Below, piece after piece: positions 27,678-35,591 of a stretch of DNA of 48,483 nt; within the stretch, counting starts at the first letter, position 1, and the number at the start of each line of letters is the position of its first letter. This DNA is from Planctomycetaceae bacterium. Its GTDB lineage: Bacteria > Planctomycetota > Planctomycetia > Pirellulales > Pirellulaceae. The stretch covers positions 1 to 48,483 of the forward strand of contig JAHEBQ010000157.1 of assembly GCA_024642205.1 (NCBI GenBank). Direction: 5' to 3'. Below the pieces are notes generated by a model. It was not told where the DNA came from, ran no database searches, and was given only the letters and a program-made list of their open reading frames with translations. The translations under genes were made by a program, and so were the position numbers.

Positions 27678-27712
27678 CTAATCAACCTCCCAACGAGGTT
27701 TTGAAATGTCCT

Positions 27713-27915
27713 CTAGTACTACAGCGCGAGGCTGGTTTTGCGATTTTGACGTAAGTCGATTGCCGATAAGCAGTTAGTCCCGAAAACCTTGAATTGGTAA
27801 TCGTTGACAACGAAACTGGTCGTTGATTGATATCAACAGCAAAAAAGCCAGTTTATGTGGTTCAAACCCGACTCAATGTTGCAAGTATTTTTTTGACTCA
27901 GCGCTGTAGTACTAG
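27713..27915. mobile_element. MITE-like element with perfect terminal inverted repeats
   Basis: 203 bases without coding capacity, starting with ctagtactacagcgc (27713-27727) and ending with its exact reverse complement (27901-27915). CTAG at both edges may be a target duplication. The left end shares its CTAG with the right end of the IS5-type element, and the right end abuts a truncated ABC-transporter frame. Confidence 0.65.
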
Positions 27916-28062
27916 ATAAGGGCCGGGTAGTCGAACAAAGCACTCATAAAGCTCTTTACAAGAATAAGCGCACCTATTTCGAGATCTTCAACGTGCTGGC
28001 CCATAGCCTGAATATCAATAAGATCTCCGACACCATCAACGAGAATGGGGAGCGTTAATTTG
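27916..28062 (+). pseudogene. ABC exporter ATP-binding domain, C-terminal fragment
   Basis: Directly after the MITE-like element the frame reads DKGRVVEQSTHKALYKNKRTYFEIF-, then about 27 more residues and a TAA. D-KG-R-VEQ-TH--L---...Y is the post-H-loop tail of ABC exporter ATPases (DKGRIVEQGTHDELL). Walker A, signature and Walker B parts are missing. The gene was truncated, probably when the element inserted or by deletion. Confidence 0.6.
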
Positions 28063-28233
28063 TCGGGCATGAAGATGACATTACTTTCCACTTTGAGATT
28101 GACTTAGCCCCTCCTAAAGTTGATTATCCAGCAATAGACTAGCGTTTAAGAAATGGATCCTCCGCAACGCCGTTCATCGCAATGCATACTTTGAATATCT
28201 ACTAGGCAACTTTCAATCAACCAGGATTTTCAA
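28063..28233. other. Short intergenic region
   Basis: 170 bases leading to the next gene. No intact gene. A 27-codon frame after the ABC tail is unassigned. Confidence 0.3.
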
Positions 28234-28722
28234 ATGAATAACCAATCGAATTTCGCCCAACAACATCCGGCTTGGGTTCAAGAATTGGAAGCTGCGTTTG
28301 GAGAATCAAACCAGGCCGCATTTGGCACCGCTATTTTTTACGACCCAACTAACCTCGACGAACCCGATCTCGAACAACTTGCTCAGAAGTGGTACCAGTA
28401 TTTTTGCGGAGGGACGTGGGAGAAGTTTGGCCCCGGCAATTGGCTAGGGGAGTGGAAACTCGTCGCCGACTCCACGGAAAACATACTCGATGAATTGGCG
28501 AACCTTGAAGACTCATCGTCCGGACGAAGTGCATCGACAATGCTGGAAGGGCATGAAGATCCCGCGGCATCCAAACAGGCGTTGACCAAGGCATTTGACG
28601 ATCCTGCCATGACAGAGAGACGGATCTACAGGATCGGCGATGGCGGTGCCATGTCCGGAATCCTGATCGCCGGGCGGCGCGACGGAGGCGAATCCGTTTT
28701 CCTCACGTTCCTGCTGGATTAG
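28234..28722 (+). CDS. Conserved protein of unknown function, paralogue of the 17.0-kb gene
   Basis: 162 residues, caggat ribosome site upstream. Soluble, acidic, no signal peptide. It aligns over its length with the gene at 17032-17532. Shared points are FDP-type YDPTNLDEPDLEQLAQKWYQY, then W-E-FG followed by NWLGEWKLV, a variable middle, and RIYRIGDGGAMSGILIAGRR near the end, finishing LLD in both. The family is unrecognised. Two copies 11 kb apart in opposite orientation, each beside mobile-element debris, suggest duplication or repeated acquisition. No catalytic motif can be named. The conserved GDGG-MSG-LIA loop is the best candidate for a binding site. Confidence 0.75.
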   Translation: MNNQSNFAQQHPAWVQELEAAFGESNQAAFGTAIFYDPTNLDEPDLEQLAQKWYQYFCGGTWEKFGPGNWLGEWKLVADSTENILDELANLEDSSSGRSASTMLEGHEDPAASKQALTKAFDDPAMTERRIYRIGDGGAMSGILIAGRRDGGESVFLTFLLD

Positions 28723-28868
28723 TTCCTGATTTCCGCGAGGGCATCCAAATCGGGAATCCGAATTTTTGTCGAGAACGTTACTTTTCTACCTGACCTCAAG
28801 TCCGGCAGGCCATAGGGAAACCAACCTGGCCGCATTCAATGCAATCCACCATTGTTTTTGCCTAACAA

Positions 28869-30173
28869 CTAATTTTTGGAAGCATCCGCTTCGACGGATT
28901 TTTTAATCTCTACCAAGACCGAGGTGGCGATGTTCCACATTTGACCGTGTTGTGAATCGTTGCGAGCGAGGACGATCGTAACCCCGACTTTTGGACAATG
29001 GGCCACCAGTGCTGTCGCGCCGAATGACTGCCCATCGTGGCCGTAGAGCTCGTATTCTCCGATGGATTTTCGCATCAGTCCGTAGCCGTAATCCGGGAAT
29101 GCCTTTGGGATCCCCATCAAGGGCCGAAAGCCCTCCGATTTCCAGAACTTAAGTGTGGTCTTGTTTTGAAATAGCTTTCCGGCAAATGCCGCCGAAAAGA
29201 ATGTTGCCAGATCGCGTTTGCTGGAGACGATCTCGCCAGCGCTCCAGGCAAACGAGGGCGACATTGCGATGGGACCATCAACGACCCCTGTCGAATATCC
29301 GGTGAAATCGGATTTGGCATCCCGCGTCCCGAAACCCGTGTCCTGGAGTCCAAGCGGTTCAAAGATGTGTTCGATCAGGTAGTCTTCGTAAGACGTCCCC
29401 GAAACCTTTTCAATAATCATTCCAAGCATGATATACCCGGTGTTACTATAATAAGCCCCCGGCATTGCGTCGTAATTTTCGATTCCAAGCTCTTTCAACG
29501 TTTTATACGGTAACGGTGGATGGCTTTCTGGCAGCACCGAAGGATCTTCGGTGTAGCTTCTTGTGATCTCGATCAGATCTGCCGGCTTGTATTTCTGGCT
29601 GCCGTCTGCGCCATACAAGGCAACTACCTCGGCATCGGAGCCAATGTTTATGTAGTCACCCATTCCCGTAGTGTGCGACAGCAGATGGCGAACCTTGAGC
29701 TCGTTGAACTTGCCGCGGTCTCTACCAACCAGCACGTTGAGCAGTTCCCGGTCAAAAAAGTTAGTTAGCGATGCATCGAGATCCAACAGACCGGTTTCTG
29801 TCAACTGCAGGATCGCGATCGCGGTAAACAGCTTCGTGACGCTACCGATTTCAAAATGCTCGTCCCCTGTTACGGGTGCTCCTTCGGCGCTTCGCGAGCC
29901 AGCCATACTGTTCCATTCTGTTCCATCCGCGAAACGTACATAGATGAGCGCTCCCCGGTTTTCGCCAGCAAGTAGCCGAGCCAATTTGCTAACTCGATCC
30001 GGGTTGGGTCGGGAACTTTTGAGGGATTCTGTGGACCGGGATTCGGTCTTGGGAATAGAGATCTCCTGACCGCTCAAGTTCGATTGATTGAAGCATCCGA
30101 CCAAGGCCAGCCACGCTAAAAGAAAAACAGGTGCGGTTAGGACTTTGAATGAAAAGCTGTATTGAACGTTCAC
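28869..30173 (-). CDS. Beta-lactamase-fold serine hydrolase lipoprotein
   Basis: 434 residues from a GTG at 30173 with a gagg ribosome site. A TTG nine codons upstream is the alternative. The signal sequence ends in the lipobox LALVGC. The class C beta-lactamase/DD-peptidase fold is shown by SVTK (catalytic Ser and Lys, 111-114), YSN (242-244), then ELYGHDGQSFG with the HxG element. HLLSHTTGM and NTGYIMLGMIIEKVSG are typical of the AmpC/esterase group. It would act on peptidoglycan peptides, beta-lactams or esters from a membrane-anchored position. The exact substrate cannot be predicted. Monocistronic by context. Confidence 0.9.
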   Translation of the reverse strand: MNVQYSFSFKVLTAPVFLLAWLALVGCFNQSNLSGQEISIPKTESRSTESLKSSRPNPDRVSKLARLLAGENRGALIYVRFADGTEWNSMAGSRSAEGAPVTGDEHFEIGSVTKLFTAIAILQLTETGLLDLDASLTNFFDRELLNVLVGRDRGKFNELKVRHLLSHTTGMGDYINIGSDAEVVALYGADGSQKYKPADLIEITRSYTEDPSVLPESHPPLPYKTLKELGIENYDAMPGAYYSNTGYIMLGMIIEKVSGTSYEDYLIEHIFEPLGLQDTGFGTRDAKSDFTGYSTGVVDGPIAMSPSFAWSAGEIVSSKRDLATFFSAAFAGKLFQNKTTLKFWKSEGFRPLMGIPKAFPDYGYGLMRKSIGEYELYGHDGQSFGATALVAHCPKVGVTIVLARNDSQHGQMWNIATSVLVEIKKSVEADASKN

Positions 30174-30475
30174 AAGCTTGCCTCGTGGATATAGTCTCAA
30201 AAAAACAGATCGCAGCGCCGCCGCCGATAGGTCTCAATTTCTAATCGAAGTCCCCCATTCGGGACAGTCCACCGGCGATTTCCCACTTTTTGGCTTAACT
30301 TCCGAGGCGCCCAAGATTTCAAAGAGACTTGGATGAGGCATTCGCCGTTTAGCAAACTTGGCCCCCGGCTTTTGCCGAAATCAGTCGGTTGCTGACCACG
30401 GGAGTCATAGCTATATTCATTTTTGTAAAATGTTGGCCCCTGAATCGAATCTACTTTTAACACAGAAAGTCATCC
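30174..30475. other. Divergent intergenic region
   Basis: 302 bases between the serine hydrolase and the small membrane protein. It should hold both promoters. No repeat or RNA gene recognised. Confidence 0.35.
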
Positions 30476-30766
30476 ATGGAAGCTTTGATTCCGCTCGTAA
30501 TTCAACTTTTGGGCGGCGCCGTAGGTGGCAATGCCGTGGGTGGTTTACTGAAAAACCTAGATCTATCAAAAGTAATCGCAACAGTAACCGGGTTGGTCGG
30601 CGGCGTAGCAGGTGGCCAACTCGCTGAAGTCCTGGATCTGGTTACCAAGTTCTTTGGCGAAGGCGCTGGCGGCATGGCAGGCAATGGTCTCGCTTCAGCT
30701 GGCGGCGGGGCGCTGCTAACATTGATCGTCGGCCTGATCAAGAAGTCACTAGCAAAGTCTGCTTGA
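30476..30766 (+). CDS. Small glycine-rich membrane protein, unknown function
   Basis: 96 residues with two Gly/Ala/Val-rich hydrophobic segments (about 5-25 and 38-58) and a third hydrophobic stretch near the C-terminus (GGGALLTLIVGLI) ending KKSLAKSA. The pattern GGAVGGNAVGG and GGVAGGQL resembles small hypothetical membrane proteins found in many bacteria, for which I know no function. Codon usage and the start (ATG after acagaaag) look normal. It stands alone. Confidence 0.6.
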   Translation: MEALIPLVIQLLGGAVGGNAVGGLLKNLDLSKVIATVTGLVGGVAGGQLAEVLDLVTKFFGEGAGGMAGNGLASAGGGALLTLIVGLIKKSLAKSA

Positions 30767-31026
30767 ACAGCTTTAGCCCAAATTAGTATGCTCCGAGACT
30801 CCCAAGCAGTTCCCGAACAAAGCGCGTCCGGTCTCAACGATAGGTTTTGTCCTGCTTCAGCTGGAACCGGAGTTTTTGATTTGATAAATTAAACTCTTGA
30901 CAACCTCAGGAGATTTTATTGATCAACCGTAGTCGTCGCAAACGGGTCGCGGCGAGTTGGGCACTTCGTAAACGGTATTTGGCGGCCAACTCCACGATCT
31001 CCATTTTCTCAGCGACGGCGTGGCTA
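30767..31026. other. Short region with no supported gene
   Basis: About 260 bases. A plus frame beginning with a basic stretch near 30919 and an opposing minus frame (30906-31112) both run into the repeat copy that follows. Neither is recognised. Confidence 0.3.
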
Positions 31027-31156
31027 GAGGACATTTCAAAACTATCAAAACAGATCAAACCGTTTTTGTGTAATGTGCGTACAGTTTGCGAATGGAAACA
31101 AACTGATGTCACAACGATCCCACTTTGCGGAAGCAGAATCCAAGCTGGGGTCTAGG
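31027..31156 (+). repeat. Solo copy of the IS5-type element's left end (130 bp)
   Basis: These 130 bases match 25183-25312 without gaps and with few differences. They run from the terminal inverted repeat (gaggacatttcaaaac, preceded by CTA) up to the base just before the transposase ATG. The transposase itself is absent. It is a truncated element or a mobile leader. Confidence 0.85.
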
Positions 31157-31217
31157 AAATGTGACCAGCCCCCACGAACGAAACCAATCTCTGTGTTAAC
31201 CTGTTAGTTCCTTATTT

Positions 31218-31268
31218 CCAGCCACTTCACGTAGTGTAGGCGCAGCCGGAACGAAGTGAAGTGGCTGG
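31218..31268. terminator. Hairpin, 13-base perfect stem
   Basis: ccagccacttcac (31218-31230) pairs with gtgaagtggctgg (31256-31268) across a 25-base loop, without a T-run. It may be a transcription barrier or an element end rather than a true terminator. Confidence 0.4.
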
Positions 31269-31339
31269 TGCCCTCTGTGCCAATATGAGTGAGACAACTT
31301 TAAACAATTTCAAGTTTTTGAAATGGATTAGACTCACTG

Positions 31340-31720
31340 GTGGAAACAACTGGAAGAAAAATTTCAAAATCTCCCGAAGTTCCTGAAAAACCGACGCGTC
31401 GCAGGTACACATGGGAGTACAAAGAGCGGATGATTGCTGAGGCCGATCTTTGCGTCGCGTCTGGAGAACTGGGGTCTCTGCTGCGTCGAGAAGGCCTGTA
31501 ATCAGGATCCATTAACCGTTGGCGCAGAGAACTTCAGGAGTCCGCTTTGTCTTCATCTAAGAATCCCAAACGCAAGGAAACACCCTCTCAAGAAATCGCT
31601 CGGCTCAAACGTCAAAACGCCCGATTGACGGAAAAGCTCCGGCAGGCCGAGTTGATCATCGATGTTCAAAAAAAAGTCTCGGAGATGAACCAGACGCGGT
31701 CACCCGAGAAGGACGATTAG
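31340..31720 (+). pseudogene. IS3-family OrfA with premature stop
   Basis: From GTG 31340 the frame gives a helix-turn-helix protein (RRRYTWEYKERMIAEADLC, GELGSLLRREGL), a TAA at 31499, then SINRWRRELQES and a leucine-zipper-like helix (EIARLKRQNARLTEKLR, then AELIIDVQKKVSEM) up to TAG 31718. IS3-family OrfA proteins have exactly this order, with Tyr usual where the TAA stands. An A8 run at 31668-31675 sits where the -1 shift into OrfB is expected. Confidence 0.8.
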
Positions 31721-32775
31721 ACGCGGCAGAGAAACTCAGTAAACGGACTGGGGTTGCGGCGGCCTGCCGCAGCCTCAACGTTTCTCGTGCGACGTTTTAT
31801 CGTCGCCGCAAAGGTCGCTTTCAGTCGTCGGGGCGTCCCAAACCTCAGCGGGCCCTACCCCCCGAAGAACGGCAAACCGTACTCGATCAGCTCAACAATG
31901 AGCGGTTTATCGACCAGGGCTCCTCGGCAAGTCTACGCCAAGTTGCTCGACGAAGGAATTTACCTGTGCAGCGTTCGCACCATGTATCGAATCCTGGGAG
32001 ACAACAAGTCGGTTCGAGAGCGTCGCAATCAGCTTTCGCACCCGGAATATACCAAACCGGAATTGCTGGCCAGCGGTCCCAATGAAGTCTGGTCGTGGGA
32101 TATCACCAAGCTAAAAGGCCCCGAAAAATGGACCTATTACTACTTGTACGTGATCCTGGATATCGACAGTCGCTGCGTCGTGGGCTGGATGCTGGTCCAC
32201 CGGGAAAGCGCTGATCTGGCAAAGAAACTGATCGAGGAGACGATCGAAAAAAAGCAGGTTCCAGCCGATCAGCTAATCCTCCCCAGTGATCGTGGCCTGT
32301 CGATGGCGTCCCATTCGGTGGCTCATTTACTGGCAAATCTGGGGGTTGCCAAATCGCACAGTCGTCCCCACGTTTCCAATGACAATCCATTCTCCGAAAG
32401 TCAATTCAAGACAATGAAGTATCGCCCTGAATTCCCGCAACGGTTTGGGAGCTACCCTGACGCATTGAGTTATTGCCGACACTTTTTCACTTGGTACAAC
32501 CAGGACCACTACGACAGCGGAATTGGCTCGCTGACTCCCATTTGTCTGCACGAGGGCCGAGCAACGGAAGTTCTTGAGAAACGTGAAACAACCCTGAAGC
32601 TCGCAATTAACAAGACCACTGAGAGTTTCGTCCATGGCGTGCCCAAGCCGCTGCAAGCGCCCAAACTCACGTTGCACCAAATCCAGCCCAGAATCGGTTG
32701 CATTATCTGGTCCGCAAAAAAGTTTCCAACTGTTCTTGGGGTCTTCCTGGACGATCCCTCGTGGCAAACCTGATT
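31708..32775 (+). pseudogene. IS3-family OrfB (integrase-type transposase) with frameshift
   Basis: In the -1 frame relative to OrfA, EGRLDAAEKLSKRTGVAAAC and SRATFYRRRKGRF begin OrfB. After LNNERFIDQ an extra G near 31918 shifts the frame, and APRQVYAKLLDEGIYLCSVR continues in the next one. The integrase core follows: WSWDITKLKG (first Asp), LILPSDRGLSM (second Asp), VSNDNPFSESQFKTMKYRP (Glu). The C-terminus drifts into unrelated sequence after RFVHG-like SFVHGVPKPL. Two lesions in the element (this and the OrfA stop) make it inactive. Confidence 0.85.
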
Positions 32776-33308
32776 CCATGCCTTTGATATGAGATCCGAG
32801 AACATCAGGTTTTTTGTCCCAAAGAAACTCAAGTACAGGAATTACTTCCTGCCAAACTTGCCCGTGCATGAGCGGCCCACGGTGAGGCTGGTTGGCAAAA
32901 ATAATTAATGCCTGCTCTCGATTGGGCAACGGAAGCCAGAAAAAGATTCCACCAAAGGGGAGTTTGGCTTGGGAGGCAAGGGTTGCTCGCCACGGTTCTT
33001 ACTTGTGGATGACCCAACATTTGCGATGCGGAGCAAAAAGATGTTGGAAGCCCACGACTCAAGCGACATATTGATTGTTGGCCCTTTCGGATTGATGTTT
33101 CAAAAAAGAGCTGCCTGAGCCATTTGAAAACAAGCCTTGTAAGAAGGCACCGGCCTTGGCCAACCATGGTGTTAGACTGTCGACTCGGGAGTTGAACTCG
33201 CGGAAGCCAGCCAACTTGACGGTACCGGATTTAATTACCCGCATGACGGGTTACTAATTCTCGGGCAGCTCTTGGGTAATTATTTCAGATATGGCTGACA
33301 CAGATGGG
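32776..33308. other. Decayed sequence next to the IS3-type element
   Basis: About 530 bases. On the minus strand (about 32760-33010) a protein-like stretch reads FGGIFFWLPLPNREQALIIF and HGQVWQEVIPVLEFLWDKK. On the plus strand a competing stretch reads KGEFGLGGKGCSPRFLLVDD. Neither is complete or recognised, and only one can be real. Probably a host gene destroyed by the insertion. Confidence 0.3.
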
Positions 33309-34048
33309 TCACGAACAGTTTGCCTTTGTCATAAAACTTTGAATTTTCTGAACGGCATTTGATTTTGCCCATGAGGCATGGATCGCACCCAGACTTTCCA
33401 CAACTCGGGGCGGATTCAGACCGAGCTTTCGCTGAATCTGACCCGAAATCCCGCTCACGATCTTTCGAGTTCCCGTCCAACGAACAAGTCCAGAATGAAC
33501 CAGTCCCGCAGCGGAGACGTGACCTAAGGCGTAACTGGCTAGAAAAGTGTCCCCAACTATGGAAAATAGTCGGGATCGGGGTTCGCCTTGGACGGAAATG
33601 GTCCCCAACGGCGGATTAAAGATCCCACCAGGCACTTGTTGCAGACTTCCACGACCAGGCTGTCGTGAATTTCCTGGACAGCGTGGCAGCTGTTCAAGAG
33701 TTCGAGAAAGTGGCGAAGCTCCCTGTCTTTTGCTCTTTGAACTCGCAGCTTCAAAACGTGGCGATGCCGGTGTTTAATTCGTCCCGCAGCGTGGACGAAT
33801 CCAAGTGAGTAGAATAGCTTGTCACTGGCCTCACCATCAAAAAAGGTCGCATTGACGGTCCTCGATCTCCGGAACCTGCTGATCGAGTGTGTCGATTGGC
33901 GGAAACTTTCAGATAGACCAAGTCGCCGTGCCTTACCACGAATGGACGCAGGACTACGCCCTGTTGAGATGCCCAAGGCAACTGTGTCAACCTTTCCCCA
34001 ACTATGCAGCAAGAGGCGAACTTCGTGGGAAGACCAACTTTTTCTCAT
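33309..34048 (-). pseudogene. LAGLIDADG homing-endonuclease-like protein, frameshifted, active-site acids absent
   Basis: From ATG 34048 a SANT/Myb-like helix-turn-helix comes first (WSSHEVRLLLHSW, then GRSPASIRGKARRLGL). The first LAGLIDADG-like motif follows (DKLFYSLGFVHAAGRI) with a KDRELRHFLELLNSCHAVQEI segment, then LVGSLIRRWG. After a one-base shift near 33560 the second motif follows (TFLASYALGHVSAAGLV), then WTGTRKIVSGISGQIQRKLG. This order is that of two-motif LAGLIDADG proteins with an N-terminal DNA-binding domain. In both motifs the catalytic Asp/Glu position is Ala (AAG instead of ADG/GDG). It is a dead gene by frameshift, and probably non-cutting even before that. Confidence 0.6.
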
Positions 34049-34156
34049 GCCTTGCATTCGTTGGGGAACAACCTTCACCTTCAGCCAGTAAAGATTCGAA
34101 GTTGATTTTCTCAATGAGCAGAAAGGTGTTTCCGAATTTTTGTTCCCCTCATAGCA

Positions 34157-34360
34157 CTAGGAATGAGCTCGATCTGCTATTTTCACAAGTAAGGGCAGAT
34201 CCTCTCGACTGAAACTTGTCGTTTGCTTCCAGTTATCGCCGTCCTTGAAAAGTCTGACGAGTTGGATGTTGAACCGAAGTCCGTTTGGAGTTTCGTTTTC
34301 CCAAATTGCCGCCTTGATACCTCCAAGACGAATTTCGTGAACTGGCTGGTTGTTGGACAT
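34157..34360 (-). CDS. Small conserved planctomycete-type protein (67 aa)
   Basis: 67 residues from ATG 34360, fixed by a strong Shine-Dalgarno (aaaggagc) seven bases upstream. The frame is open further upstream but without a site. It contains EIRLGGIKAAIWENE, then FNIQLVRLFKDGDNWKQTTSF and DLPLLVKIADRAH. I recognise this as a small protein type frequent in planctomycetes, often beside mobile or accessory genes. I know no function. One compact beta-rich domain with a C-terminal helix is likely. It may be a nucleic-acid-associated protein. Confidence 0.7.
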   Translation of the reverse strand: MSNNQPVHEIRLGGIKAAIWENETPNGLRFNIQLVRLFKDGDNWKQTTSFSREDLPLLVKIADRAHS

Positions 34361-34429
34361 GATGCTCCTTTGGTTTCTAAGATGACCTGAATACCCCGCA
34401 GACCAGCCTTTTGCAGTTACCAGGCTTAT

Positions 34430-34815
34430 GTTGTGTTTCGAGATTCGAGTTGTCGGTTTCCCTCTGACTTTGCACTTGCAGGATCTCGCACTTCGTATAC
34501 CCATTCATCGAAGTCCAATTCGAGTTCGGCGTTTTCTCGGTTTCTAGTCAGCGATCTGTTCCTGCACGTTTGCGAACATTTGCTGTCCCTTCTTGGCTTT
34601 CAGTTCGTGGCTGGGTCTGCATTGGCTTCTTTTGAGTTGAAGGTATTCAATCAGCGACTGGGACAGAAAGTGTGTGGACTCGATTCTGGCGAGAAGAGAA
34701 ACACGAAATACAAATGAAACGATTGCCGTAAATTCTTCGAAAGGTTTCAACCTCTTCCGGAGTCTTTAGTTGGCGAATGATAACGATGGTATCGGCCACC
34801 CCGTTGACGTTCACC
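34430..34815 (-). pseudogene. Fragment resembling the N-terminal domain of dCMP-deaminase-type antiphage proteins
   Basis: On the minus strand from about 34800, ADTIVIIRQLKTPEEVETFR and RIYGNRFICISCFSSRQNRV follow the pattern of the kinase-like domain of AvcD/DcdV-type deaminases (..LK.PEEV..LR..YG..F..I...S...R). Stops follow at once. Further on, a short acidic stretch (AELELDFDEWVYEVRD) may be more of a coding relic. No zinc-binding deaminase motif is visible. Short and tentative. Confidence 0.35.
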
Positions 34816-35420
34816 GCGAGCCTGTTCGGACGACATGTACGCAGGAGTTCCCAGTATTCGACCGTCCACTGTCATCGTGACTTCATCCGCTTCGCGTTTG
34901 GCCAAGCCAAAATCCATGATATGCGTCGCCCTATCAGCACCGAGTATGATATTCGCAGGCTTCGAATCGCGATGAATGACGCCTCCCTCGTGCGCATGAT
35001 GCAAAGCTTCGACGATGGTCGCACACAAGTCGGCAATCTCAAGATAGCTGAATTGATTTGTGGTCAGCCAGTCCGCAAGCGTCACGCCGTCAATCAGGTC
35101 GCTGACAATATATATGGTGTCATCCTGGCGACCGACTTCGTGTACTGAAACGATATTTGCATGGTTTAGTTGGGCTGATGCCCGGGCCTTTTTGAGAAAC
35201 TGTTCCGCTTCCTCGGCGTCCAATTGCCCTTTCGGGGAATCTTAACCGCTACACAACGGTCGAGCTGAATGTCTTTGGCTTTCCAGACGCTTCCAAAAGC
35301 GCCGACGCCGATTTCGTTCACGAGTTCAAACGGGTGGCCAGATTTGACGTCTTTGATTTGAGTTTGAAGGAACCCCAAGAAAGCCATTGGCGGTGTCCAA
35401 TTCTTGTCCCGTCTAATCAT
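34816..35420 (-). pseudogene. Ser/Thr protein kinase, frameshifted and truncated
   Basis: The first frame (from 35420) has the glycine loop (IGVGAFGSVWKAKD) and VAVKIPRKG with the catalytic Lys. A one-base shift near 35225 leads to LDAEEAEQFLKKARASAQL, then IHRDSKPANIIL (HRD loop, with Ser where Leu is usual), IMDFGLAKRE and GTPAYMSSEQARGE. Homology stops there, in the middle of the activation-segment helix, and the deaminase-like fragment follows. Without the C-lobe, and with a frameshift, it cannot be an active kinase. Confidence 0.8.
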
Positions 35421-35435
35421 TTACCACCAAACCGG

Positions 35436-35527
35436 TTTCAAAAACGTTGGAATGTTGGAATTTGGTTGATGGGTCACTGAATCGCCGATTTGGTCATCAT
35501 GGTCATTTCTGCCCCCATCAATGGAAC
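35436..35527 (+). promoter_or_regulatory. Diverged copy (C) of the shared upstream element
   Basis: Upstream of the first ECF sigma gene. It keeps the core of the 120-base element: gaatcgccgatttgg, then tcatttctgcccccatcaat, then ggaac, with changes elsewhere. Its position 65-155 bases before the sigma gene matches that of copy B before the second sigma gene. Confidence 0.6.
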
Positions 35528-35591
35528 AATTATTGAAAGATAATATGGACCAGTCTTTGAATTCTGGATCATCGCAAATTGGTCTGTTATC

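Larger units (their letters stand above)
25183..27713. mobile_element. IS5-family element (IS427-like), interrupted by an IS701-family element
   Basis: The left end (25183) reads aaggaaatttcaaaac and the right end (27713, reverse complement) reads gaggacatttcaaaac, an imperfect terminal inverted repeat, both flanked by TA. Removing the inner insertion (26055-27677 plus one copy of CTAA) gives an element of about 0.9 kb. Its transposase frame then continues correctly through the junction as CLINLPTRF and a stop just before the right end. Confidence 0.8.

Noticed and set aside
30906..31112. Minus-strand frame resembling the tail of a transporter-associated protein
   Set aside because: The similarity is too short, and half of it is the repeat copy.
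32327..32929. 200-codon minus-strand frame across the IS3-type element
   Set aside because: Most of it is antisense to OrfB. Only the first part (32760-32929) is protein-like and it is incomplete.
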